From NCBI GenBank assembly GCA_023245915.1, contig JAHFJK010000054.1, forward strand, positions 1 through 8,010: 8,010 nucleotides of DNA, given 5' to 3'. Origin of the DNA: Candidatus Doudnabacteria bacterium (lineage in GTDB: Bacteria > Patescibacteriota > Doudnabacteria > UBA920). Each line of letters opens with the position of its first letter. Positions within the stretch are counted from its first letter, which is position 1. Positions 1 through 5,207 of the stretch are shown one piece after another. The position numbers and the translations under genes are program-made. The notes beneath the pieces were generated by a model, which made no database searches, was not told where the DNA came from, and saw nothing but the letters and a program-made list of their open reading frames with translations.

Positions 1-1
1 T

Positions 2-67
2 ACCAAACTGGAAGGCGAAATGAAGCGGGAGCTGAACGCGGATTTGAATTTAAATACCTTAGTATAA
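2..67 (+). CDS. 3' end of an unidentified gene (partial)
   Basis: An open frame enters from the window edge and ends at TAA (65-67), giving 21 residues, charged at first (KLEGEMKRELN) and ending NLNTLV. The stop lies 3 bases before the ATG of the next gene, the tight spacing expected of consecutive genes in one operon. The fragment is too short for family assignment, and a neighbouring frame is also open here, so choosing this frame rests mainly on the spacing. Confidence 0.45.
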   Translation, partial: TKLEGEMKRELNADLNLNTLV

Positions 68-70
68 GAT

Positions 71-605
71 ATGGACATACTTGCCCACGCGTTGTGGACT
101 AATTTAGCCTATTATAAAAAATATCCTAAGGATGTTAAAAACCGCTTATGGGCGGTATTTTTTGGCGTCCTGCCTGACTTAATTTCCTTCACGCCTTCGA
201 CCCTGTACATTTTATTTTTTCATCGGGAGATGTTTTCTAATTACAAATTAAGTTTAGAGTTAGGTCAAAGCATGTGGGTGTTTAGGTGGGCAGATAGAGT
301 CTTATAATTATTCCCACAGCCTGTTGGTTTTCGGGGTTTGCGCGATCGTTGTTGCGGCCTTTCGAAATGGAAGGATATTTTGGCCAATGTTCGGCTGGGC
401 TTTGCATATTGTAATTGATATTTTTACACATAAAGATTTTTTTGAAACCCCATTTTTATTTCCATTGTCAAATATCAGAAACCATAAATATTCGGTGGTT
501 TGGGCAGAGCCAGCTTTTATGGTTATTAATTATTCGGTTTTAGCGATTGTGTATATTTTGATTTTTGTTATCTTGAAAAGAAAATATGGGAAAAAACCGC
601 GGTAA
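71..605 (+). pseudogene. Frameshifted small membrane protein, metal-dependent-hydrolase (DUF457/YdjM-like) type
   Basis: Two abutting pieces in different frames make up one recognisable protein. The first (71-307) begins MDILAHALW and carries FFGVLPDLISF; the second, read from about 306, gives YNYSHSLLVFGVC, then WALHIVIDIFTHKDFFETP and two or more hydrophobic segments to KKPR. An N-terminal His, a GxLPDL motif, a YNYxHSL motif and LHxxIDxxTH in that order match small integral-membrane proteins annotated as metal-dependent hydrolases, usually about 170-180 residues. One extra base around 302-306 (a TTATAA context) moves the reading frame to a TAA at 305-307; removing one base restores continuity. 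The downstream frame is closed upstream by TAG at 261-263, so the shift lies between 261 and 307. The end overlaps the next gene by 20 bases. Either the gene is decayed or the base is a sequencing error; the intact remainder favours a recent change or an error. Confidence 0.8.
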
Positions 606-1062
606 AGATTTTTTTGTTATTGCCCATAACATCCGTTCTTTATTGAATGTGGGATCGATATTTAGAACAGCCGACGCTTTTGGTGTGGCAAAAATTTATT
701 TAACCGGCTACACCGGAACGCCGGCAAATGTATTTCATCGCGCGAGGATGGGTAAAGTTTCTCTTGGAACTGAAAGTTGGGTACCATGGGAATATGAAAA
801 ATCTCCAATTCGATTGATAAAGCGGTTAAAATCTGAAGGAGTAAAAATTATTGCTTTGGAAAATATCAAAGGCGCTGGAAACATCGCAAAATTTAAACCA
901 AAATTCCCGCTGGCTTTGGTTTTGGGAGAAGAGGTTAGGGGAGTGTCGTCGGCGATATTAAAATTGTGCAATGCAATTATAGAGATTCCCATGCTTGGGA
1001 AAAAAGAAAGCCTGAATGTTGCTGTGGCTTTCGGCGTGGCAGCTTACCATGTTAGTAAATAA
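586..1062 (+). CDS. TrmH/SpoU-family RNA 2'-O-methyltransferase
   Basis: A 158-residue SPOUT-fold methyltransferase that transfers a methyl group from S-adenosylmethionine to a ribose 2'-OH in tRNA or rRNA. All three family motifs are visible: motif 1 at residues 15-28 (N15, R17, N21, G23, R27 of NIRSLLNVGSIFRT), motif 2 at 111-121 (LVLGEEVRGVS) and motif 3 at 134-154 (IPMLGKKESLNVAVAFG), which forms the knotted cofactor site. There is no N-terminal RNA-binding extension, so this is a minimal catalytic domain, and length alone does not separate it from TrmL-like or other TrmH relatives. The substrate nucleotide cannot be read from sequence. The ATG lies inside the 3' end of the preceding membrane-protein gene (20-base overlap), implying cotranscription; no clear Shine-Dalgarno sequence precedes it. 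Confidence 0.9.
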   Translation: MGKNRGKDFFVIAHNIRSLLNVGSIFRTADAFGVAKIYLTGYTGTPANVFHRARMGKVSLGTESWVPWEYEKSPIRLIKRLKSEGVKIIALENIKGAGNIAKFKPKFPLALVLGEEVRGVSSAILKLCNAIIEIPMLGKKESLNVAVAFGVAAYHVSK

Positions 1063-1078
1063 GTGTGTTATAATTGAG

Positions 1079-1087
1079 TTATCCACA
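1079..1087 (+). promoter_or_regulatory. Perfect DnaA-box-like 9-mer
   Basis: TTATCCACA matches the classical DnaA-box consensus. It lies between the methyltransferase stop and the -35 of the restriction operon promoter. A single box is weak evidence of binding, but a second perfect copy lies in the mraZ leader at 3068-3076. Confidence 0.35.
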
Positions 1088-1095
1088 AGCCAGTA

Positions 1096-1122
1096 TTGAC
1101 AAAAAGTGAACGATTGTATACT
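1096..1122 (+). promoter_or_regulatory. Probable sigma70-type promoter of the restriction-modification operon
   Basis: A perfect -35 TTGACA (1096-1101) is followed after 15 bp by TATACT (1117-1122); a register with 17 bp spacing would use TACTTT instead. Transcription would start near 1129, leaving a leader of about 14 bases with no Shine-Dalgarno before the ATG at 1143. It would let the two restriction genes be expressed independently of the operon upstream. Confidence 0.6.
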
Positions 1123-1142
1123 TTTTAAATATCAATTTTTTT

Positions 1143-1874
1143 ATGTCCTCAGTTGTAAATGTCACTACAGAAGCCATTGAAAAACAATACGAGCTTATCA
1201 AGCAGTATTATCAGAAATTTTTAAAAAAGTTTGGTGTTAAGTTGCCGACTTTACGAAATGGGAAAGGTGAGCTTACTAAAAATTCTCTGGTGTTAGTGTA
1301 TTTATCTTTTGGTTATCCTAAAACTAGAGTTGTTTCTAAAATAGAACTTACAAATTTTATCAGAAAGTTTGACCCAAATGTGCCAGATGTTCAGCAAGGC
1401 AGACATTTAGCGGCCCAAGATGGTTGGTGGATAGTTTCTGGAGGCCGCGACAATATTGTTTTAAAAGTTCCAAGTGGTTATTATCAGCTTTATACTCTGG
1501 AAGCGCCTTATCCGGACTTCAAGCAGGGCCACAGATTAAAAGAAATCAAAGGCTGGGATGAGTTGAAACTTAAATATCATAATCGTTGCGCCACCTGCGG
1601 TTCGGAAGAAGGAAAGCCGCATTTGCACTGGAGCGGGACAAAGACATCTTTACAGCAGTCTCACCTGGACCCACGAAAACCTTTGAAACCAGGGAATATT
1701 ATTCCTCAATGCCAGAAGTGCAATCGTGCTGACAGGAATAGATGGGTGTATGATGAAAAAGGAAGAGTCATAAAATTAGCTTATGCTAAATTTGTTTTGA
1801 ATTTTGACGAAGATATTCAACAAAGGATTTATCAAATTTTGAACAAAAAATATGGAGGCAGCAAACGAAAATGA
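1143..1874 (+). CDS. HNH-family type II restriction endonuclease (probable)
   Basis: This 243-residue protein probably cuts unmethylated DNA at the site protected by the adjacent methyltransferase. The C-terminal part holds a zinc-stabilised HNH (beta-beta-alpha metal) nuclease: CxxC at 149-152 (CATCG), a catalytic-type His at 174 (QQSHLDP), Asn185 (PGNIIPQC), a second CxxC at 190-193, and NRADRNR following. The N-terminal half (about 45-125) looks like a DNA-reading domain: residues 64-69 (VSKIEL) suggest a winged helix, and RHLAAQDGWWI (87-97) and a YYQLYTLE strand follow. I infer the restriction role from partnership: the stop codon overlaps the start of a DNA methyltransferase gene. Recognition sequence unknown. 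The gene starts right after a T-run without a Shine-Dalgarno, consistent with the short leader predicted from the promoter. A non-restriction HNH nuclease is possible but less likely. Confidence 0.8.
   Translation: MSSVVNVTTEAIEKQYELIKQYYQKFLKKFGVKLPTLRNGKGELTKNSLVLVYLSFGYPKTRVVSKIELTNFIRKFDPNVPDVQQGRHLAAQDGWWIVSGGRDNIVLKVPSGYYQLYTLEAPYPDFKQGHRLKEIKGWDELKLKYHNRCATCGSEEGKPHLHWSGTKTSLQQSHLDPRKPLKPGNIIPQCQKCNRADRNRWVYDEKGRVIKLAYAKFVLNFDEDIQQRIYQILNKKYGGSKRK
1854..1858 (+). promoter_or_regulatory. Shine-Dalgarno-like GGAGG before the DNA methyltransferase gene
   Basis: GGAGG lies 12 bases upstream of the ATG at 1871, inside the end of the endonuclease gene. The spacing is somewhat long. It is one of very few recognisable ribosome-binding sequences in the window and may give the methyltransferase translation beyond coupling through the ATGA overlap. 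Confidence 0.45.
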
Positions 1875-2884
1875 AAGAAACAAATTCAAAAATTTTAAAT
1901 AACATTATTTGTGGCGATGCCTTAATTGAAATGCAGGCAATTGAAGAAAATTCAATTGATGTTGTTTTAACTGACCCGCCTTACTTTTTGGATAAAATGG
2001 ACGACTCTTGGGATTATAAAACGGTTTTAAATAAAAAAAATCACTATACAGTCAAGTCTTTGCCTGCGGGGATGAAGTTTGACAGAGAGCAAGGAAAGAG
2101 ATTTTATGAATGGTATTCAAAAGTTTCCGTTGAGGTTTTTCGTTTGCTTAAACCTGGAGGATTCTTTTTCTCCTTTTCCAGCCCCAGACTATATCATCGC
2201 ATGGCAAGCGCGGTAGACGACGCGGGATTTGAAATTCGCGACTGCTTTATTTGGCTTTATACTCAGAATCAGGCCAAGGCCATGTCTCTAAACCATTTTA
2301 TTGATAAATTAGCCGTGGATGAAGCCGACAAAGAAAACCTGAAACAAAAGCTGGATGGATGGAAAACGCCTCAGTTAAAATCCTGCTTTGAGCCTATTGT
2401 GATGGCGCAAAAACCAACGGATGGAACTTATTTACAGAATATTCTTGCTCAGGAAGTCGGCCTTTTAAATACAAATATTAAAATCGGGCAGGAGATGTTC
2501 CCTTCCAACGTCGTTTCAATTAATGAGATTAATGAAGAAATCGACAAGGTATTTTTGGTTTCCAAGCCGACTAAAGACGAAAAAGCCGAGTATAATACTC
2601 ATCAAACAGTTAAGCCGCTTAGGCTTTGCGAGTATTTGATAAAACTTTCAACTTTCTCTAAAGACTCTGTTGTCTTAGATCCGTTTGTCGGCAGCGGGAC
2701 AACTGCTGTGGCCGCGAAAGGCCTGGAAAGAAAATATATTGGTATAGATTTAAACCCTGAATATGTGGAAATAGCGCAAAAAAGATTAGGTGAGACCAGC
2801 GACCGTCAATCACCCCAAATAAAAAGTAAACCAGCGCAACTAGGTTTATTTATTTCTCCAGCAAAAAAACCTTCTTTTGCTTGA
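1871..2884 (+). CDS. Beta-class DNA methyltransferase (probable adenine-N6)
   Basis: The protective half of the restriction-modification pair (337 residues): it methylates one base of the recognition site using S-adenosylmethionine. The catalytic motif IV DPPY is near the N-terminus (35-38, VVLTDPPYFLDKM). A central target-recognition region follows (about 125-245, including FIWLYTQNQAKAM and SCFEPIVMAQKP), then HQTVKP at 244-249 and the cofactor-binding motif I DPFVGSGTT (270-278) with the GIDLNPEYVEIA helix near the C-terminus. The order IV, target region, I defines the beta class. DPPY favours N6-adenine, though some N4-cytosine enzymes are similar. The tail after 310 is basic and low in complexity. 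The ATG overlaps the endonuclease stop (ATGA, 1871-1874), so the two are translationally coupled. No controller (C) protein gene is present. Confidence 0.92.
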   Translation: MKETNSKILNNIICGDALIEMQAIEENSIDVVLTDPPYFLDKMDDSWDYKTVLNKKNHYTVKSLPAGMKFDREQGKRFYEWYSKVSVEVFRLLKPGGFFFSFSSPRLYHRMASAVDDAGFEIRDCFIWLYTQNQAKAMSLNHFIDKLAVDEADKENLKQKLDGWKTPQLKSCFEPIVMAQKPTDGTYLQNILAQEVGLLNTNIKIGQEMFPSNVVSINEINEEIDKVFLVSKPTKDEKAEYNTHQTVKPLRLCEYLIKLSTFSKDSVVLDPFVGSGTTAVAAKGLERKYIGIDLNPEYVEIAQKRLGETSDRQSPQIKSKPAQLGLFISPAKKPSFA

Positions 2885-2935
2885 ACTGGTTTGAGTGCTG
2901 TGGACAGAGCCCATATTTGATTATTAAAATGAATT

Positions 2936-2970
2936 AAATATCCCTTAAGTAAGGGATATTTCTTTATTTT
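2936..2970 (+). terminator. Intrinsic terminator after the restriction-modification operon
   Basis: An 11-bp perfect stem (AAATATCCCTT at 2936-2946 with AAGGGATATTT at 2951-2961) with a four-base loop is followed by CTTTATTTT. It lies 51 bases past the methyltransferase stop and just before the mraZ promoter, insulating the two transcription units. The stem is AT-rich apart from three GC pairs, so strength is uncertain. Confidence 0.7.
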
Positions 2971-2988
2971 ACGTAAATTTTCGCAGCT

Positions 2989-3017
2989 TTGACTTTTGGG
3001 TTTTTGTGGAGTATAAT
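2989..3017 (+). promoter_or_regulatory. sigma70-type promoter of mraZ and the division cluster
   Basis: TTGACT (2989-2994), a 17-bp spacer and a perfect TATAAT (3012-3017) form the best promoter in the window. The predicted transcription start is near 3024, giving an mraZ leader of about 143 bases. The MraZ boxes begin about 10 bases downstream of that start, a suitable place for repression. Confidence 0.75.
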
Positions 3018-3033
3018 ATCTGAGTAATGGTAA

Positions 3034-3060
3034 AAAGTGGATGAAAGTGGGGATAAGTGG
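3034..3060 (+). promoter_or_regulatory. MraZ operator: three tandem AAAGTGG-type boxes
   Basis: AAAGTGG (3034-3040), AAAGTGG (3044-3050) and TAAGTGG (3054-3060) repeat at exactly 10 bp, one helical turn, so all lie on one face of the DNA. A weaker CTGTGG follows at 3067-3072. MraZ proteins are known to bind direct repeats containing GTGG/TGGG upstream of their own gene, with AAAGTG-type boxes described in Mollicutes; MraZ forms a ring that contacts several boxes. Placed between the predicted transcription start and the mraZ gene, the array should mediate autoregulation of the division cluster. Confidence 0.75.
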
Positions 3061-3067
3061 TACATTC

Positions 3068-3076
3068 TGTGGATAA
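3068..3076 (-). promoter_or_regulatory. Perfect DnaA-box-like 9-mer in the mraZ leader
   Basis: TGTGGATAA is the reverse complement of TTATCCACA. A one-mismatch relative, TGGGGATAA, lies at 3048-3056 and overlaps the second and third MraZ boxes. Binding by DnaA is possible but unproven; shared GTGG content with the MraZ array could produce part of the resemblance. Confidence 0.35.
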
Positions 3077-3079
3077 ATA

Positions 3080-3164
3080 TTTGGAGATTAGAGATTGGTA
3101 ATTAGAGTTTGGAGTTGATTATCTTTAGTTTCTAACTTCCAACATCCAATATCTAACTTCCAAA
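3080..3164 (+). repeat. Long imperfect hairpin in the mraZ leader
   Basis: The segment 3080-3098 pairs with 3146-3164 at 17 of 19 positions, counting one G-U pair and with mismatches at 3087 and 3093. Weaker pairing continues inward (GTT at 3107-3109 with AAC at 3141-3143, GGA at 3111-3113 with TCC at 3138-3140). The 3' arm ends 3 bases before the mraZ ATG, so the folded RNA would place the start codon at the foot of the stem. There is no U-run after it, so it is not a standard terminator. A role in translation or mRNA stability is inference. Confidence 0.7.
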
Positions 3165-3167
3165 GAA

Positions 3168-3599
3168 ATGTTTATCGGCGAATATCAAGCATCCATTGAC
3201 GACAAGGGTAGAATTGCTATCCCTGCCAAGTTTAGGCCGCAGTTGAAACAAAAAATTGTGGTAACCAGAGGTTTGGACAATTCCCTCTTTCTTTACAGTT
3301 TAGAAGAATGGAAAAAGTTGGCGCAAAAATTGGCTAGTCTCCCAATTTCTACTGCCAACACGCGGGCTTTTTCCCGGCTCATGCTGGCCGGAGCCATGGA
3401 TTGCGACATGGACAAGCAAGGCAGAATTGTCTTGCCTGTTTATTTGAAGGAATTTGCCAAAATAAATAAAAAAGCCGTCATCGCGGGTTTGTATAATCGC
3501 ATTGAAATTTGGAGCGAAGAATTATGGCACGCATACAAAACCCAGACCGAAGCACAGAGTAACGCGATTGCGGAACAGTTGGGAAGTTTGGGGGTTTAG
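3168..3599 (+). CDS. mraZ: Transcriptional regulator MraZ
   Basis: MraZ (143 residues, the usual length) is the DNA-binding regulator that heads the dcw cluster and controls its own operon. It consists of two AbrB-like swapped-hairpin half-domains, each with the family DxxxR signature: DDKGRIAIP (11-19) and DKQGRIVLP (82-90). The opening MFIGEYQASID is typical, fixing the start although no Shine-Dalgarno is present; the ATG lies just after a leader hairpin. It is first in the order mraZ, rsmH, ftsL-like, transpeptidase. Its likely operator, three GTGG boxes spaced by 10 bp, is about 110-130 bases upstream, so autoregulation is expected from both family knowledge and sequence. Confidence 0.96.
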   Translation: MFIGEYQASIDDKGRIAIPAKFRPQLKQKIVVTRGLDNSLFLYSLEEWKKLAQKLASLPISTANTRAFSRLMLAGAMDCDMDKQGRIVLPVYLKEFAKINKKAVIAGLYNRIEIWSEELWHAYKTQTEAQSNAIAEQLGSLGV

Positions 3600-3623
3600 T
3601 GAAATTTATTTCAAACAGTATTT

Positions 3624-3695
3624 CAATTTATTTCTATTTTATTTCTGATTGGAGAAATACAGTGGAAATATATAGAAATATTTAGAAATAAATTG
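3624..3695 (+). repeat. AT-rich hairpin between mraZ and rsmH
   Basis: Thirteen perfect base pairs (CAATTTATTTCTA at 3624-3636 with 3683-3695) continue, after an internal loop, with six more (ATTTCT 3641-3646 with AGAAAT 3674-3679). The foot of the stem is 5 bases before the rsmH start. ATTTCT/AGAAAT hexamers occur several times in the gap. No U-run follows, so it is probably an RNA structure affecting processing or translation of rsmH rather than a terminator; function unproven. Confidence 0.65.
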
Positions 3696-3700
3696 TAACG

Positions 3701-4633
3701 ATGACCTATGAGCACACTCCAGTTTTACTTAAAGAAGTTATTGAATATTTGGACCCTAGTCCCGGTCAGAATTTTGTTGACGCGACGCTGGGTGGCGGCG
3801 GGTATACGGCGGCGATTTTAGAAAATAATCAGCCGGGCGGGAAGGTGTTGGCGGTTGACTTAGATAAAGATGCTTTAGAGAATTTCAAATTTCAAATTTC
3901 AAATTTCAAAGAGTTGGTTCTTCATCACGGAAATTTTGCGCAGATAGACAAGATTGTTGAAGGCCATAAATTTTCAAACATTAGCGGGATTGTTGCAGAC
4001 CTGGGCTTGTCCTCGTACGAATTACAACATCGCGGCATGAGTTTTCAAACAGATCAGCCGCTGGATATGAGGTTTAATCTGGAAGGGCAGCACATTGATG
4101 CGAAATTTATTTTAAATAATTACGACGAACAACGGCTGGAGAAAATTTTTAAAGAGTTTGGGGAAGAAAAGTTTAGCAAACAGATTGCACGGCAAATTAT
4201 AGGACTAAGAGCTAAGAGTATAGGGCTAAGTCATACGACCGATTTATATCAAGCCATTGTTGATGCACTACCAAAACCTTTCAAACACAAAGCCGATGAT
4301 TCTGCCAGAAGAATTTTTCAGGCTTTAAGAATAGAAGTCAACCACGAGCTGGAGAATTTAAAAGAATTTTTGCCCAAAGCTTTTGATCTTTTGAATCCGC
4401 AAGGCAGATTGGTGGTTGTAAGCTTCCACTCGCTCGAGGATAGAATCGTTAAGCAATTTTTTGTGGCTTTAAGCAAAGGCTGCGTTTGTCCGCCTGAATT
4501 TCCCCAGTGCGTTTGCGGAAAAAATCCCCAGGGAAAAATCCTTACAAAAAAACCTATTGTTCCATCAGCAACAGAATTAAAAAGAAATTCGCGTTCCAGG
4601 CCGGCAAAATTGAGGGCCATAATAAAAATATAA
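3701..4633 (+). CDS. rsmH: 16S rRNA (cytosine-1402-N4)-methyltransferase RsmH (MraW)
   Basis: RsmH methylates N4 of C1402 in the decoding centre of 16S rRNA. The 310-residue protein has the standard start (MTYEHTPVLLKEVIEYL), the cofactor motif DATLGGGGYT (27-36), acidic VLAVDLD (49-55), GIVADLGLSSYELQ (96-109), MSFQTDQPLDMRFN (113-126), VVVSFHSLEDRIVK (238-251) and the C-terminal SATELKRNSRSRPAKLRAI. A cysteine-rich CVCPPEFPQCVCG (261-273) matches the variant seen in Gram-positives and many uncultured lineages. It sits directly after mraZ, as in most dcw clusters. No Shine-Dalgarno is visible before the ATG. Unusually, four perfect tandem copies of a 7-base unit lie in the coding sequence at 3881-3908. 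Confidence 0.96.
   Translation: MTYEHTPVLLKEVIEYLDPSPGQNFVDATLGGGGYTAAILENNQPGGKVLAVDLDKDALENFKFQISNFKELVLHHGNFAQIDKIVEGHKFSNISGIVADLGLSSYELQHRGMSFQTDQPLDMRFNLEGQHIDAKFILNNYDEQRLEKIFKEFGEEKFSKQIARQIIGLRAKSIGLSHTTDLYQAIVDALPKPFKHKADDSARRIFQALRIEVNHELENLKEFLPKAFDLLNPQGRLVVVSFHSLEDRIVKQFFVALSKGCVCPPEFPQCVCGKNPQGKILTKKPIVPSATELKRNSRSRPAKLRAIIKI
3881..3908 (+). repeat. Four perfect tandem copies of heptamer AATTTCA inside rsmH
   Basis: AATTTCA is repeated four times without error, encoding roughly residues 61-69 (NFKFQISNF) between the cofactor-binding strand and the ELVLHHGNF strand, a variable surface segment in this family. Seven is not a multiple of three, so gain or loss of a single unit would shift the frame of rsmH. 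Confidence 0.9.
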
Positions 4634-4669
4634 ACCGCTGACATTCCGCGGATAGGAAAGCTGATAGGA

Positions 4670-4685
4670 CGCTGACTTCTCAGCG
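4670..4685 (+). repeat. Small hairpin in a GCTGA-rich spacer
   Basis: CGCTGA (4670-4675) pairs with TCAGCG (4680-4685) around a CTTC loop. The surrounding spacer (4634-4700) contains further GCTGA copies (4657 and 4648 vicinity) and degenerate inverted copies such as TCAGC near 4696. I see no coding signal in it. Confidence 0.5.
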
Positions 4686-4700
4686 CAGCGTTAAATCAGC

Positions 4701-4724
4701 CTAATCCGCCAGCTGGCGGATTAG
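4701..4724. repeat. 24-bp perfect palindrome centred on CCGCCAGCTGGCGG
   Basis: The segment reads identically on both strands over 24 bases, with CCGCCAGCTGGCGG at its core flanked by AAT/ATT. It lies between rsmH and the first MITE-like element. The CCGCC...GGCGG design recurs in the hairpins at the right end of the window, suggesting a dispersed REP-like family. No T-run follows. Confidence 0.75.
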
Positions 4725-4743
4725 CGACCCATCAGTGCTTAAT

Positions 4744-4816
4744 GGGACTGTTGCTGAATGTCATTTTGACTGCAATTCCAGGATTTCGCCTGAAAAGCAC
4801 ATTCAGCAACAGTCCC
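4744..4816. mobile_element. Short MITE-like inverted-repeat element, copy 1 (73 bp)
   Basis: The ends are perfect 18-bp inverted repeats (GGGACTGTTGCTGAATGT at 4744-4761 and its complement at 4799-4816). It matches the longer element at 5290-5452: its first 45 bases equal that copy's first 45 with two changes, and its last 28 equal that copy's last 28 with one change. It therefore looks like an internally deleted derivative. Flanks TTAAT (4739-4743) and TTGAT (4817-4821) agree at 4 of 5 positions, perhaps a decayed target duplication. It encodes no protein and must have been moved by an enzyme elsewhere. Confidence 0.75.
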
Positions 4817-4838
4817 TTGATAAGAAATAAAAAAGTAT

Positions 4839-5207
4839 ATGACAAAAGCACTTAGCCTTCCAGGTTTTTGGTCTTCCAATTTTTCTAAAACTAAAATCAC
4901 AGCCGCGAACAATACCCAGGGCGTTAATTGGGGTTTTTTTCTGGCTGTCACCTTGATAGTAGCCAGCGTGGTTTTGCTGGCCAGCTATATTTATGGGGTA
5001 AACGCCTTTGCCCAGCAGGGTTATGAGATTGAGTCATTGCAAAAGCGGCTAAAACTGCTGAATGACGACAACAAAAAAATCAATTTAAAAGTTTCCGAGG
5101 CCAGTTCCATGGTAATGATCCAAAGTGATTTTTTGAGCTCCAGCTTTGTACCGGCCGGCACGCCTAAGTTTGTGGAAGTAAATAATTCTCAATTCACCCA
5201 AAAATAA
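4839..5207 (+). CDS. FtsL-like bitopic division protein (probable)
   Basis: A 122-residue protein with a short cytoplasmic N-terminus, one membrane helix (about 31-53, WGFFLAVTLIVASVVLLASY) and an extracytoplasmic segment (about 58-88) rich in charged residues and leucines (EIESLQKRLKLLNDDNKKINLKV), predicted coiled coil. This topology, the size, and the place between rsmH and a division transpeptidase are those of FtsL, which joins FtsB/DivIC and activates septal wall synthesis. FtsL sequences are very divergent, so assignment rests on topology and synteny. The ATG lies 22 bases after the right end of the first inverted-repeat element, with no clear Shine-Dalgarno. A second related element follows the gene, so it is bracketed by mobile repeats. 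Confidence 0.75.
   Translation: MTKALSLPGFWSSNFSKTKITAANNTQGVNWGFFLAVTLIVASVVLLASYIYGVNAFAQQGYEIESLQKRLKLLNDDNKKINLKVSEASSMVMIQSDFLSSSFVPAGTPKFVEVNNSQFTQK

Noticed and set aside
302..308. Programmed +1 frameshift to join the two halves of the membrane-protein gene
   Set aside because: There is no slippery sequence on which the TTA-decoding tRNA could re-pair one base forward, and no stimulatory signal is seen; mutation or sequencing error is simpler.
735..992. Minus-strand open frame opposite the TrmH-family gene
   Set aside because: It lies wholly inside a gene with complete family motifs and shows no recognisable protein features.
1069..1074. TATAAT as an additional restriction-operon promoter
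   Set aside because: No reasonable -35 sequence is present at 16-18 bp upstream, and a better promoter lies downstream at 1096-1122.
3000..3170. Replication origin near mraZ
   Set aside because: Only one perfect and one imperfect DnaA box occur, without an AT-rich unwinding segment next to a box cluster or dnaA/dnaN neighbours; the GTGG repeats are better explained as MraZ boxes.
4739..4951. Minus-strand open frame across the 73-bp element and the start of the ftsL-like gene
   Set aside because: It crosses an inverted repeat and a well-supported gene, and has no identifiable features.
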